From positions 22,714,703 through 22,778,702 of the forward strand of contig JAPTHN010000008.1 in assembly GCA_026936325.1 (NCBI GenBank): 64,000 nucleotides of DNA, given 5' to 3'. This DNA comes from Platynereis dumerilii (lineage: Eukaryota; Annelida; Polychaeta; Phyllodocida; Nereididae). Below the pieces are notes generated by a model. It made no database searches. It saw nothing but the letters and a program-made list of their open reading frames with translations, and was not told where the DNA came from. The translations under genes were made by a program, and so were the position numbers. Shown in pieces: positions 47,448-59,187 of this stretch (positions are counted from its first letter, which is position 1; every line of letters begins with the position of its first letter).

Positions 47448-47959
47448 AATGTCTCTAATCTGAAATTTGGTTCGCTCTTTTAATTGACAAGCATGATACC
47501 TGTTAAATGTGGATGGGGGGGGGGGAAAAAAATGAAAAATGAAATGTACATTTTGAACATAAAACCCAGCCTACAATGGTACTCGTATTTAAACCTGATA
47601 TCTGCAATATTGCACCAAAAATAGCATCGGTATTCTATGTTTAAAATATCTCATGGGTTAATTTGGCTCTCTGGATGAAGATGGGCATAACTTTGAGAGA
47701 ACTCCTTTCAAATTTGTTTCAAATTATTTACCAGTATTTCCTAATATGCTGATATTGTGTTTGTTTGCAGGACTGCTTCGCTACAGTACAGAAAACAAGA
47801 ATGGTTATCCTAGAGAGATTAGAACGCGTCTTGCAAATGGAAGGACACATCCAGTCATCCAATGACAGAGTTCAGTTCAACGACCGCCAGTCCTTACTAT
47901 GCACCACCTTGCAGGTTTGTATATCTTGTTACTTATTCTTAATGTATGTTATTCTCTGA

Positions 47960-48130
47960 GGGAGAGCTCAGCCATGGCTGGAAAATGTAGGGTATTCGGG
48001 CATGTCATGGCATGGAAATTTCTAAATTTTTGAGGAAAGGTCCTAATTTATGTCTCGGAAGTAGTCGCTTAATTCCCAACCATTTGAGGGGAGTTTTGTA
48101 GTACATTATCAAATTGCTTGGTAATCCGCC
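47960..48130. repeat. Dispersed repeat, copy 2
   Basis: It is related to 4018-4215 in the same orientation (atggctggaaaatg, ggcatggaaatttctaaat, aaggtcctaattt). It lies in the last intron of the importin pseudogene. Confidence 0.55.
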
Positions 48131-49079
48131 TTTTTTCTGGCGCTGGTCCAGAGGTTGTTGAAAGTAATCAGTCATGTGTGAAAATATGAATAGATAATAA
48201 GAGTCTTGACTTGTTCTAATTTGATTGTGACTTGTGAGTGAGATTGGGTCTCTTTATGTCTGAAGTTCTGAACATCCCATTAGAGATTAATGAGCTGATG
48301 ACCGATTGCCAAGATATATATATTGATGATTGTGTCAACCGACCCTACTTTGCACATTGGGCTTAATAAGAGGGCTGCTTACCATATCTATGTATAGATT
48401 TTATCATGGCCGCAATGCTGTGTGTAAAAATTGTAACTTGGATTTTGATATTCAGGTTTAAGTTGTGGTGGTATTCGCAAATATTGTCTTTACCTTCACG
48501 CTCATAATTACACATTTGGAAGAATACCTATAACTCAAACATATATAGCTCGAAATCACTACCATATATTCAGATGAACATTTATTCATTTAAAATAATT
48601 TCCTTTCTTTTTTTCCACAGGTCCAATCGGTTATGTGAAAGTGTCGCAAGGATACTCCCATTACTTGACAGACAGAGCTTTGCGCTTTTCATTCTTCTTC
48701 GATACATTACAAGAGTTACAAAGACAGATTAAATGCCATCGGGATGATATTGTCGTCGCCAGCTTAATGTTTTGAAGTTACAGTCAAAGCATATTGAGTG
48801 CTTACAGAAATGCTCGGGAACATGCTTGTCAGACTGTTGCAGGCTCCTTTTAACTGAATATTTAAATATCTTTTCTTCAATGGAACAGAAATGATTCTTT
48901 GTTAGGCCTAATTTTGTCAGAAGAGCTTGGCTGCCTGATTTCACTGTACAATGAAGTGAAGAATAGTTAATGGATCTTTTTAGATGTACACAGTATAAAG
49001 AAATGGCATTCCGCATATTTGACCTCAAAGATTTTATGAAAAATGTTCAACCCTGCATGTATCTCATATTTTTTATATA

Positions 49080-49316
49080 AACTCAGCATCACTAAAAATG
49101 CATCCATGTTTAAACAGCTTAAAAACTAGATTAGACATGGGGTGTAACAGAAGCCTGTGTTGCTCTAGAAAATGCATCCATGGATTAATTTCAAACATTC
49201 TTGAGTCATTAGTTAAGTAGTTGATATGAAAGTCTGGCAAGTTACGTTAAGTTAAAGCCTGTAGTTAAAAAGTCATGACTCTTTTACAAGACACGTGTTT
49301 TTAATGTTGCTGAGTT
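49080..49316. mobile_element. TA-flanked non-autonomous DNA transposon, copy 2
   Basis: The 237-bp element starts aactcagcatcac and ends gttgctgagtt, with TA on both sides. It shares ends and the internal acagcttaaaaacta with 1878-2580. Confidence 0.82.
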
Positions 49317-50111
49317 TACTTCGCCAGGAATTAACAGCTTTTTGTCATTGATAAAGAAGCGTTATGCCTTTGAAGTTTAATTTGTTGCTGCTATGATGAT
49401 ATCCTGGAATTCTTCCATGTATATTGTAGGAGATATATATTATAGGCCTATATTTGTTTAAGTTACTGAATTAACACAAAGTTCTCATTAATACGAATTA
49501 CCAAACTTAATGGGATACTTGTCTGCCTTTGTCATAATTTGTTTTTATTACTTAGGGGTGTGCAAAAGCATTTATTGTGAATTGTCATCTATGTGCTAAG
49601 TAGAATTCAAATTACTATTAACAGATTGATCTGCATTTAGTTTCATTATGAGCATATACTACTTTATAGTGAGATATTGAATCTCTACAATATATTTGTT
49701 AAATGTCAAGAAGGTATCAATTTATTTGAATTATGTGGAGAAAAGTGAACATTTTCAATTGCTATATATATATACCTGTGAAAGAAATTGCATTATCATC
49801 TTTAAAAGGTCTTGAACCTACACAGTGTATCTGATTAAATGTCAAATTTAATTTGGTCGATTGTGACATAAGTATATTGTATGTGAGCAAATATTGTTTG
49901 TGGAATGAGTGGTGCATCATGTTTTAGTGACCATGTCTCGCGTAAAAATTCAACTGTCATGTGATGTTGGAGTGAATGTATATGAACTTCCATACTTTCA
50001 GAAATATTTTAATGTTCGGTTCTTACAGACACAAAAGTGCAAGGTATTTGTCTATTTGACTGTTGTGCTCAAATTTGGAAAGCTTCTTTCAAACATGGCA
50101 GGAGTATAAAT
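49317..50111. other. AT-rich stretch without a gene
   Basis: I see no exon, repeat pair or known element here. It may be the remains of the importin 3' flank. Confidence 0.4.
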
Positions 50112-50308
50112 GATGAATTTACCTTCAGAACATCGAGTAGAATTTTAGCCATCATTTTCAGCGACGTCTCGTCTTTATCAGTGACGTTGTTTTGGGGCTG
50201 AGGTGTCTCATGACTCGCAAGTCACAAAAAAGCCACAGATGAAGACGACAGGACGTCGCCGAAAATTATGGCTATGTTTCTACAAGATCTTCTGAAGGTA
50301 TATTCATC
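50112..50308. mobile_element. Hairpin miniature element
   Basis: The two halves are inverted copies: gatgaatttaccttcag and the reverse complement of ctgaaggtatattcatc, then ttttagccat.attttc.gcgacgtc in both. The loop is short. No target duplication is clear. It is non-coding. Confidence 0.65.
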
Positions 50309-50974
50309 TACTGTATGGATCCGAAGATCAAGAAACTACACTCTAGATGACAGGAGCATTGTTGATTGACAAGAGCAAAATTTCATTTTTGTTAAAAATA
50401 TATATTAATTCATGTTTTTAAGTCGTCATTATAGATTCAGTATTGATATAGATAGCTTCGAAGACTGGATTCTGTTAGATCATGTAACAAATATTGTCAG
50501 TTAGAAATGTTTGTTATTTTGTGAAGAATAGAACTTTGGAAGTATTTATCGCTAGCATAAAACACTTTATCTGACTTCTGTTCAAGCCATGAAGTTAATT
50601 TGATTAGGTATGATAATGCAGTGCTGTATTGTGTGAAAGATTAAACTATGGTACAAACTGTGTGCAGTATCTTGATAAGCTTTCAAATTGCTTATGTATG
50701 AATTTGTTAATCCATTTTTTTTTGGGACGAACATTCAAACATGCTATTAAAATTGACACAATACTTAAAAAAATTGTGCTACTACTGTAGAATGCTTTAT
50801 GTCTTGACTTATACTTAACATGTGGTTGTTTTTAAAATGTGTAAATCTTTGCTAGGCCTGAGCAGTTCTCAGTGAATTGCTTGTAAAGTTGTAATGATCA
50901 GTGTATTTTTAACCGGCCTAACAGCGGAGGCCGGTTAATACAGGAGCTGTAAATGGATCAGGTGAAACCATAAA

Positions 50975-51033
50975 CAGTAACCACAAACCAGTAACCACAA
51001 ACCAGTAACCACAAACCAGTAACCACAAACCAG
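50975..51033 (+). repeat. 14-bp tandem repeat
   Basis: Four consecutive exact copies of cagtaaccacaaac precede the satellite that follows. The stretch just upstream has a palindromic ccggcctaacagcggaggccgg. Confidence 0.95.
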
Positions 51034-51046
51034 ATGTAAACCACGG

Positions 51047-52345
51047 TTTTTCCCCATTGTGACCTTAATATTTCACTTACAGTTATGAAATTTGGTACAG
51101 GTATGGGACTCTGGGTATGGATTGGGAACATGTTGAGAAATCCAAGATGGCTGCCGTTTTGTGGCGGCCATTTTGGCAGCCATATTTCTTCATTCTTGAA
51201 CTGCCCATTGTGACCTTAATATTTCACTTACGGTTATGAAATTTGGTACAGGTAGAGGCCTCTGGGTATAGATTGGGAACATGTTGAAAAATCCAAGATG
51301 GCGGCCATTTTGGCAGCCATCTTTCTTCATTCTTGAACTGCCCATTGTGACCTTAATATTTCACCTACAGTTATGAAATTTGGTACAGGTATGCGACTCT
51401 GGGTATGGATTGGGAACATGTCGAGAAATCCAAGATGGCTGCCATTTTGTGGCGGCCATTTTGGCTGCCATCTTTCTTCATTCTTGAACCGCCCATTGTG
51501 ACCTTAATATTTCACTTGCAGTTATGAAATTTGGTACACGTATGGGCCTCTGGGTACGGATTGGGAACATGTTGAGAAATCCAAGATGGCTGCCATTTTG
51601 TGGCGGCCATTTTGGCAGTCATTTTTCTTCATTCTTGAACTGCCCATTGTGACCTTAATATTTCACCTACAGTTATGAAATTTGGTACAGGTATAGTACT
51701 CTGGGTATGGATTGGGCACATGTCGAGAAATCCAAGATGGCTGCCATTTTGTGGTGGCCATGTTGGCTGCCATCTTTCTTCATTCTTGAACTGCCCATTG
51801 TGACCTAAATATTTCACTTGCAGTTATGAAATTTGGTACACGTATGGGCCTCTGGGTACGGATTGGGAACATGTCAAGAAATCCAAGATGGCTGCCGTTT
51901 TGTGGTGGCCATGTTGGCAGCTATCTTTTTTCATTTATTGAACTGCTCATAGTGACCTAAATATTTCGCTTAAGAGTTATAAAATTTGTTACAGGTATGG
52001 GCCTGTGGGTATGGATCAGGGACATGTTGAGAAATCCAAGATGTCGGCCATTTTGGCAGCCATCTTTCATTTCTTGAACTGCCCATTGTGACCTTAATAT
52101 TTCACTTAAGAGTTATGAAATATGGTACAGGTATGGGGCTGTGGGTATCAGACGGGAACATGTTGAGAAATACAAGATGGCAGCCACTTTGTGGCAGCCA
52201 TCTTTCTTCATTTTTGAACTGACCATTGTCACCTTAATATTTCACTTACAGTTATGAAATTTGGTACAGGCCTGTGGGTATAGATGAGTAACATGTTGAG
52301 AAATCCAAGATGGCGGCCATTTTGACAGCCTTTCCTTTTTTTAGA
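51047..52345 (+). repeat. Nine-unit satellite, about 151 bp, with YY1-like motifs
   Basis: Units begin with a cccattgtgacctt type string near 51054, 51205, 51341, 51492, 51644, 51795, 51947, 52083 and 52225. Spacings are 151-152 bases, with shorter units of 136-142. Most contain tttggtacaggtat, gggaacatgttgagaaatcc and aagatggc.gccattttg. The last string resembles the YY1 consensus. Units at the right end are more diverged. There are no genuine coding frames. Confidence 0.95.
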
Positions 52346-54729
52346 AATCTGTTCAGACTGCATTGATTCTATACTAATAGTCTAGCATCTTCCAATCAAC
52401 TATTTCTCCTATCTTCCAATATCAGTTGCTCAGTGGTTTAAACAATGGCACCTTCAATTTCATTGCGCTAGGTCGGTTTTGAATCCGCGGATTCTTGTTA
52501 TGCAAACTTGCTCGAAATATAACATGTATGAAAGTGGCTGTTACTGATTATATTATGGACTGTCTTCTATTCTTTTTGTGATACATTCTTGCATTTGAAT
52601 AATTTGTGCTCTTAGATCTCCGCCTGTAGGTCATCATGTCATCTTGTTATAATGTTTTGGTAAAGGCAAATATGTATATATATATAATATAACTTGTTTA
52701 AATTATCTGTCTGCCATCTGCTATTTATGTAAAGGAAAGGATGTGTATTGAATATATGGATTATTAATAAACTATATTTGAACTGTTTGTGAGATTATCA
52801 TTAAAAGAACAATTAACCTGAATACTGGTGTTTTTGCTTTATTTACCCATAAGAAATCTGAATATGTGCCTCATGGATGGCCACACGAATCCGGTTCCTC
52901 AGTTAAGCCTCTGTTGCTCTAATGAGTTCCGGGCCCTGCTTGGCATAACTTTAAGGTGACTCAACCGTGGTACACTGCACATACTTCTGAGCAGCCTGGT
53001 TACCTAGCAACATAGCGTCACAACTGCTGCAGGCCCTGAAAAAGTTGTGACGTCACCATTTTCTGCTCTCTTTTTTTTAACAGCATGACAGCCAGTAATT
53101 TGCTATTTAAATGAGATCTAATGCAGCTAGAAGCATAATTATTTTTTTATTGAATGCTGTAACACCTACTCTATGCTAGTTCAAAGTTTCAGCTTCTCAT
53201 CTTTATCCAAAGAATTTTCTCAACTGATTTCATTCAACTGTGTCTAAAATTGTCTTTATTTCTTTAAATTGACATTGGCATAGTCATGGCACTGCAGTTA
53301 AAAAACGACTCGGTGAATTTTTTTTATTTTTGGCCATTTGTTTCACAATAACTTGTTTATGACATAAGCAAATTTTAAAAAATATCTGTATGATCGTTTT
53401 CCTAAAATTTGATTACTGCCAAAATTGATGCATACAAAATCAGCAATTAATTTGTGTATTGGTGCCCTTCGAGCTCTTGCAGAAAAAAGTATTTTAACCT
53501 TTTTCTTCAAATGTGTGGAAAATGTATTGGTTTACATTCATGGGAATACATTTATGACGTTTTTGAGTGACAAATGCATGTAATGATTTATTCTGTGGTA
53601 CATAACCAAAAACTCAATTTATGACTTTTAAGCAGTCATCAGGCCAAACATACTGTTGCCATGGCAACAAAACAAGTCGGTGAAATTTTTTTGTTTTTCA
53701 TTTTTGGAATGTACGGGTCCCATAGAGTAACTGTGTAAAATTTTAGAAAAATCTGTATGATCAAACCACCATACACAAGTCACCTTAATATAGTTGTAAA
53801 TTGTCTCAGTCACTCTCTGAAGTCCATCAGTCGGCTCCTCAATATGACATGTTTCTGCTTGAGTTTCGAGCCGATGCTCAGTACTAAACATTATGATCTG
53901 CATTGATGTTAACTATCAATGCGTGCGGAAAGCGTATATCTGCAATGTATGGACTGGCTAGCAACACACTTCTAATATTGCAATGTGCTTGGCCAATTAT
54001 TTGATGGCAAACATGCTCTTGTGAAATTCATGGGGTTCGCTCTGTCTGACTGACTGGCAGCAACAATACCCCAATATGCCTAAAAACTTCATTTCATGGA
54101 AAAGTGAATGCATGCAATTTGATATATTGCTCAACAACACTCGATACAATGAGCTTGTTGAGTAAAACTAGTAATTGTAGGCCAAATTATGAAAAAAATA
54201 ATAGTAACATTTTTAAAATGATTAAATCCTGGGCATTTAGCCTAATTTTATGTACATGCTACATGGCTGTCAGCAGATATGCAATTATGCATACCAGCAA
54301 AAGCATTGATGGAAGGCCAGCGGTGTGACAGTGCAATACACATGCATAATTATAATGTCACACTGCACTCCTGCAGACTTGTGTTGCCTTAATCAGTGCA
54401 GGTAATTATCCATATGACATGTAATATGGCCTGAAATCGGTGTATAAGCAACATACAACATTTAAAGCATTAAACTGAGCTAAATTGACAGCTACAGCAG
54501 CAGCCTGCAGCCGAGGGTTTGCTGCCAGCAACAGAAATCCCCCAAAACAGAGGCCAAGCTCAGCTATTTTTAGATCACAGCACCATGTGCAGTGAAATGT
54601 CAATAATGGCCAAGTAAATGGGTGAAATCGTCCTAATTTTCATTATTGTGTCTTAATAAGTGCTATTCTATACTATTCATGCTTTAAAAGTGTCTAAACA
54701 GCCAATGTAAACAGATCTACTTTGTTGCC
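52346..54729. other. Non-genic stretch with a local repeat pair
   Basis: Segments near 53285-53400 and 53650-53765 share a gactcggtgaattttttt/aagtcggtgaaattttttt string and later atctgtatgatc, suggesting two copies of one unit. A 91-codon minus-strand frame at 53628-53903 overlaps the second copy and is not recognised. Nothing else stands out. Confidence 0.4.
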
Positions 54730-54930
54730 CAATGATCGACCTACTATAGTCCCGTGACGAGGTCGCCTGGCGCGTAGTACCACCGATTAGCGGAGCTTGG
54801 TTAGCGGTAACCACGATGTTAGACAGGCCAGACGGCCCCGTCCGTCGCCGGTAGGGGACAATGGTTCCATTGACATCCTGTGGCATGTTCTCTTTAAGAA
54901 TAGGCTGAATCGGTCAGAAAAGCAGGTAAG
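54730..54930. other. CpG-rich island with open frames on both strands
   Basis: This stretch has far more CG dinucleotides than its surroundings. The minus strand has a 69-codon frame starting at 54886 (MPQDVNGTIVPYRRRTGPSG). The plus strand is open to a strong donor, aagcaggtaagt, near 54926. Neither product is recognised. It could be a promoter with a first exon, or a fragment of a GC-rich element. Confidence 0.3.
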
Positions 54931-55256
54931 TCTTTGTTCTGTTAGATTCAATTCAATTGTGAGTCCCTTTTTAGCTCTTTTTTGTCAAATGATCTCGAAT
55001 CCATGTTAATAGCGTGTAGGGCAGCTTGCTGCTCTCCTGGGCTCGAAGACCTGTAAAGACCTTCTTCGAAAACTCATTTCATTTTATAGGCCTATAGACC
55101 TGGTCAACTTGAACTGTTGAAGTGGGAAGTTAGTGCTGCACGTATGGTATGGATCCAGATTTTGATCGGGAGTCTATTGACTATTGTGTGATCGTATTGC
55201 GAAACCCATATAGCCCTCGATACAACGTCGGTGCAGCGACAGTGCTGATAAAATTA
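54931..55256. other. Stretch between the CpG island and a miniature element
   Basis: A short open frame, MDPDFDRESIDYCVIVLRNP from 55149, runs straight into the miniature element at 55257. It has protein-like composition but no family match that I know. It could be an interrupted exon or chance. Confidence 0.2.
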
Positions 55257-55522
55257 GGAGCCGACCAGACAATAGTTTGGGGGGGCTATGGATTTTACCC
55301 CTGGAAGAACTTTTTTTTGTCTCTCGAGAAGCGTCAACGAACATTTTTTTGCATGCAAACTTTTTTATCGCAATTTTAACATTACGGTGCCCCAGCTGCA
55401 GGTGAAAACAAATTTTTTTTTACTTGCATATGCTGAACAAACTTTTTTTCAGTGTCAAGTCGAAAAACAAACTTTTTTTTTCACCGAAAATCCATAGCCA
55501 CACAGATCATCTGGTCGGCCCC
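55257..55522. mobile_element. Harbinger-type miniature element with TTA duplication
   Basis: The left end ggagccgaccag and right end ctggtcggcccc are inverted, with TTA on both sides (55254-55256 and 55523-55525). A further ggctatggatttt near the left end is mirrored near the right end. The interior contains several aacttttttt runs. It is non-coding. Confidence 0.82.
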
Positions 55523-55566
55523 TTAGTGTAGCGGTGTAGAAATATTAAAAATCTATCTGGAGGTGT

Positions 55567-58110
55567 AGGGGGATGCATCCGGGAGAACCTAAAAGGCGTG
55601 ACGGAGGCACGGGACGGGACGTGACGGGCGGAACGAACTAAATGACGTGACACCATGGCGGGACAGATTCTTTTTGCTTTAAATTAATACAGATAGTCAA
55701 GTATTCGATGTACACGAATGGCAGACCACTTTTTGGAAAGCTTAGATCATTATCTATCGATGTGGATCTATAAAATTACCAATAACAGCCTTTATCCCAC
55801 GAAAATTTCACACTTTTTTAACAAAGCTACATCAAAATCATGTAAAAAAGTTAATCAGTCATGACACCTTACACATCAGATTTGAATAATTTCCTCTCAT
55901 TTGACATTGATGAATCTGGATATATTTTATGATCTGAATGTCATATTCAGCAACCTATAGATTTTATTTGGTTCAAAAGTGTTCCAAAGACCTAAAAATT
56001 AAGTTAATTGATGGCTTAATTGTCTGACTTGGTCACCCATACTTCAGGAGGTGTGACTGTGACAGAGTAAGTCACTAAGTCTAAGGCAGCATTAGAATGG
56101 CATGCATGCAGGATCACAAAGTCTAGGCCTTTTCAGCAGGGCCGGCCTTAGCATGTGCGGGGCCCAATGCGAACTTTACTTCCCCCTCCCCGCTTTTAAA
56201 ATTGAAGGTGACCTGGAAATAATAATGCTATTTTTTTTTATAGATAATCATTCACCAACCAGTTACATCTATTAAACAATTTAGGCCTAAATAGGCATCA
56301 TTTTGTTGCTTAGAAAATTTTATTGATGGAAGATATTACTGGGGATGAACTTATAGCTTGTAATGCAATTTGACATGATTTGGGAGCTTTGAATTTCTAG
56401 ATGTTTTTGAGAACCATGCATGCAGTCAGTGGTTGTTTCAAGCATCACTTCAGCTGGTGATAATCCCCATCTTTGAAGTCAGTTGTGGTCATTTCCTTAA
56501 TTCTAGTTTCCAAATTCCTCCAATGCAGATTGTTGAAAAAGTTTAGGTTCATAGGTTACTCACCTATACAGGTCTAACATTTTAAAAAAGTCTTAGAATA
56601 TAGTTGTATATAAATTGAGGCTATTTCCTAGGTGCATAAGTACCCTAAAGCTGTGAATTATCTCAATTGAGAGTAACTGCAGACCAAAAAAGAATGATGG
56701 ATTGTGAAAATAAGCTGTGAGATGGGTCTATCAAAACAGTGTTTCATATAGGCCTACTGTACAATAAAATTTAGAGTAACATGCAATTAGACCTGCATTG
56801 TAATTGTAATTCACTTTGACACTTCAAGTCTGGATGTTGATTGCAATTTGGATTGTTAAGTAGAGCTCTTGGATTACAGAGCAAGGGTCAATTACCCAGA
56901 CAGGTGACAGAGCAGTTAGGTCCAGCCAATTGTGCTCAATTGCATGGTAGGTCTGTCTTTGACTTTTGAGCATTTTGCCTTTGTCTTTGGGGTGCGGGGC
57001 CCCCTAGGGTGCGGGGCCCGATGCAGCTGCATTGGTTGCATTGGCCTAGGGCCGGCCCTGCTTTTCAGGTTCCACTTACAATTTAAATACATGTTCACTT
57101 TTTGGTCCAAATATGGGTCTTTAGTCGATCTCTGCAGTCTACAGTACAGTGGATCCAGGGGGGTTCAAAGTTCAAACCCTCCCCCTTGGGCCTCTAGATT
57201 TTTTAAAATTTAAAAATAAATATTTTCACAAATAAAGATATTACATTTTCATTTGTGAACCCCTTCCCCGTTCGACATTTTCTGAATCCACCCCTGCTTT
57301 ATCATCACTTGAGTAAAATAAGTTTGAAAATTTTCCTGATTTTGTCTCATCATAATTATGTTTATCAGCCTTCTCACTGACACATGCACATTTTCAGAAG
57401 AACTTCTTGACTTCTTCTGAAGAAGTTGAGACAATGCCAGCTGTGTAGGGGAGACTGGGATACGTAGGTCCAGTATAAATGTTTGGCTCTCAATGGAAAA
57501 CTTTTCTAAAATATATATATATTACTGACTGACATTTAAACTAATACTTCCCCTATGCTAAACCAAGTCAGATGCATAGGTAGTATAGTTGTGGAGAAAA
57601 ACGAAAATTCAATAAAAACAAATTTTTTAATGGTCCAACCAAGCCCTGTGACAACATGTCCCGGTTTCCCCTGCTCCTTTCTTAACAGCATTTGAAGTCT
57701 TTAAAAAAAAAAAACCCAATTGAAACTTATATCTTGCAAATTATAACCTTCAGATCAGATAATATGCCAGGTTTCATCAAAGCAAAATGAGTCAAATTTG
57801 ATGTTTAAAATGGTGTGTTTCTACAGTTTTGTAAATGTTTTTGATGCACTTTCATGAAAAATTGTCATGATTAAATGGAGGAAAGACTGACACGGTTTTA
57901 TAAATAGCCCATATCAACAGATAATCGTCTCAGCTTTCTAAAAAGGGGTCTGCCATTTCTGTACACCAAACAGTCGTCTTTCTTTGCTAATTTTAACTTA
58001 ACAGAGGCTGTCCCGCAATCATTGTCACGCCATTCAGTTCGTTCCGCCCGTCACGTGCCGTCACGTGGGTCTGTCACGCCTTTTAGGTATCCCCGATGCA
58101 TCCCCCTCGG
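55567..58110. mobile_element. 2.5 kb element with about 430-bp inverted ends
   Basis: The segment from 55567 to about 56000 is the reverse complement of about 57690-58110. The outer 100 bases match best (agggggatgcat, cctaaaaggcgtgac, cgtgacgggcggaacgaact). The inner part is more diverged but still colinear (aatggcagacc, atctgatctgaa against atgatctgaa). The middle has no transposase and is interrupted by a hAT element. Flanking bases do not show a clear target duplication. It may be a long-ended non-autonomous transposon or an inverted duplication. Confidence 0.72.
56137..57060. mobile_element. Non-autonomous hAT element, 924 bp, with perfect 8-bp duplication
   Basis: It begins cagggccggcct and ends gggccggccctg; a second inverted block near the ends is gtgcggggccc. 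The string cttttcag flanks both sides exactly (56129-56136 and 57061-57068), the 8-bp duplication of hAT elements. No transposase frame exists. It lies inside the long-ended element at 55567-58110 and is therefore the later arrival. Confidence 0.92.
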
Positions 58111-58771
58111 TTCGTCTGGGACATACATTCAAATAAAAAGATGCAGGTTGATATTCAATACACATATATTTACACGTATATATGTATAAATTTTATAATG
58201 GATATAATACAATGTATTGCTTACCTTGTATGCCAGAGGATGCATGTGCAGTCGCCTTTCTTGCCATTTTTGTGCCTGTCGCTTTTTCAATCCCTGCCGG
58301 GTATATCCCTGCCGGGTATATTATCCCTGCCGGGTATATTATGCAAAAATCATGGGTGACATGCTCACTCCTGTTACAGCTAAAAACTCCTTCTCCGGCT
58401 TTCCCACTCACCTGAACTATCCACCTATCCTTCTTTTCCTGTCCTATCCTTCTGATTACAACATATTAACATATCAATACTGTCTAATTTACCTTTGCGC
58501 TGTTGGCCGTCAGGATTCCCAGCGTCGTATGTTACTTGCATTCCTGTCAATCAAACACAGAGTGCGCTGCTGGGGATCCAAAGATCCAGTATTTTCGCGC
58601 CTTTTCTCCAATCGAATTCACGGCAACCAAGCTGTATCTAATCATTGTGATGCTCTATTTTAATGCCACTTAATGTGTCACACTCTCAAGTGCAATTCAC
58701 CTTCACACCTGTCAACACACAATTAACTCAACTCACAGCTCAATCGGACAATTACCCAATTTAATAGGAGT
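58111..58771. other. Stretch left of the Polinton
   Basis: It contains a three-copy tandem repeat (58291-58340) and a 148-codon frame (58217-58663) that runs through this repeat and resembles nothing known. No gene is supported. Confidence 0.4.
58291..58340 (+). repeat. Three-copy tandem repeat
   Basis: The string tccctgccgggtata occurs three times in a row, with ttta-type spacers of zero to three bases between copies. Confidence 0.9.
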
Positions 58772-59106
58772 AGTATAGTCTGCGGCCGTACCCTGTATTC
58801 AGTTTTAGTTTCAACCAGGAGCCAGGAGCCAAAGAGCCACTAATTAGTGTCATCTGATCCCTCTGTTGTCATGGTAAATGTCTATATAATGATCTGATAT
58901 ATCAACTTCTGAGACCCCCCACTATCATCACCCCTAGAACCCTCTGAGGTTACTTGACACCTCCAGATCCCAAGCTCAGAGCATCCACTTAAGATAAAAC
59001 GTTTTAATGACGTCTGAGTGAGCCTCATAGAGTTTTCCAAACGTTTGCTTGTCGTCTTGAGAGGGGTATAGATTTACCACCTAGTGGTGCAATCCCCAAT
59101 TTCTCC

Positions 59107-59114
59107 TATAAAAG
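59107..59114 (+). promoter_or_regulatory. TATA box of the leftmost Polinton gene
   Basis: The string tataaaag lies about 75 bases before the ATG at 59188, a normal distance for a short leader. No other TATA box is as clear between the genes that follow. Confidence 0.5.
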
Positions 59115-59187
59115 AAACTAAGCATTGGAGTATTATCATACCTTCCTGCACATCAATACTGTTCACTACTGAGCATTACTGATCATC

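Larger units (their letters stand above)
43414..48775 (+). pseudogene. KPNB1: Importin subunit beta-1 (KPNB1) unprocessed pseudogene, partial
   Basis: Blocks at 43414-43663, 44079-44278, 47771-47914 and 48621-48775 correspond in order to consecutive exons of importin-beta1, the HEAT-repeat carrier for nuclear import. Recognisable text includes [55 protein letters not shown] and [19 protein letters not shown]. Acceptors and most donors survive, so this is a duplicated gene copy and not a processed one. The first block changes frame twice. The second is 200 bases where 201 are expected, and the last is only faintly alignable. Only about the HEAT 9-12 region is present; upstream and downstream exons were not found. 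The 47771-47914 exon is intact (48 codons). Assembly indels could explain some of the frame changes, but not the faint last block. Confidence 0.82.

Noticed and set aside
48621-48775. Separate gene ending in DTLQELQRQIKCHRDD
   Set aside because: It is open in one frame to a stop, but its position after the importin exon and faint alignment to the next KPNB1 exon make a decayed importin exon more likely.
51629-51817. 62-codon frame with repeated GQFKNEERW-like text
   Set aside because: It lies wholly inside the nine-unit satellite and repeats with it.
50975-52345. CRISPR-like array
   Set aside because: The repeats are contiguous or long satellite units without unique spacers, in an animal genome.
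58217-58663. 148-codon frame left of the Polinton
   Set aside because: It runs through a three-copy tandem repeat, has no recognisable domain and overlaps two other frames of equal quality.
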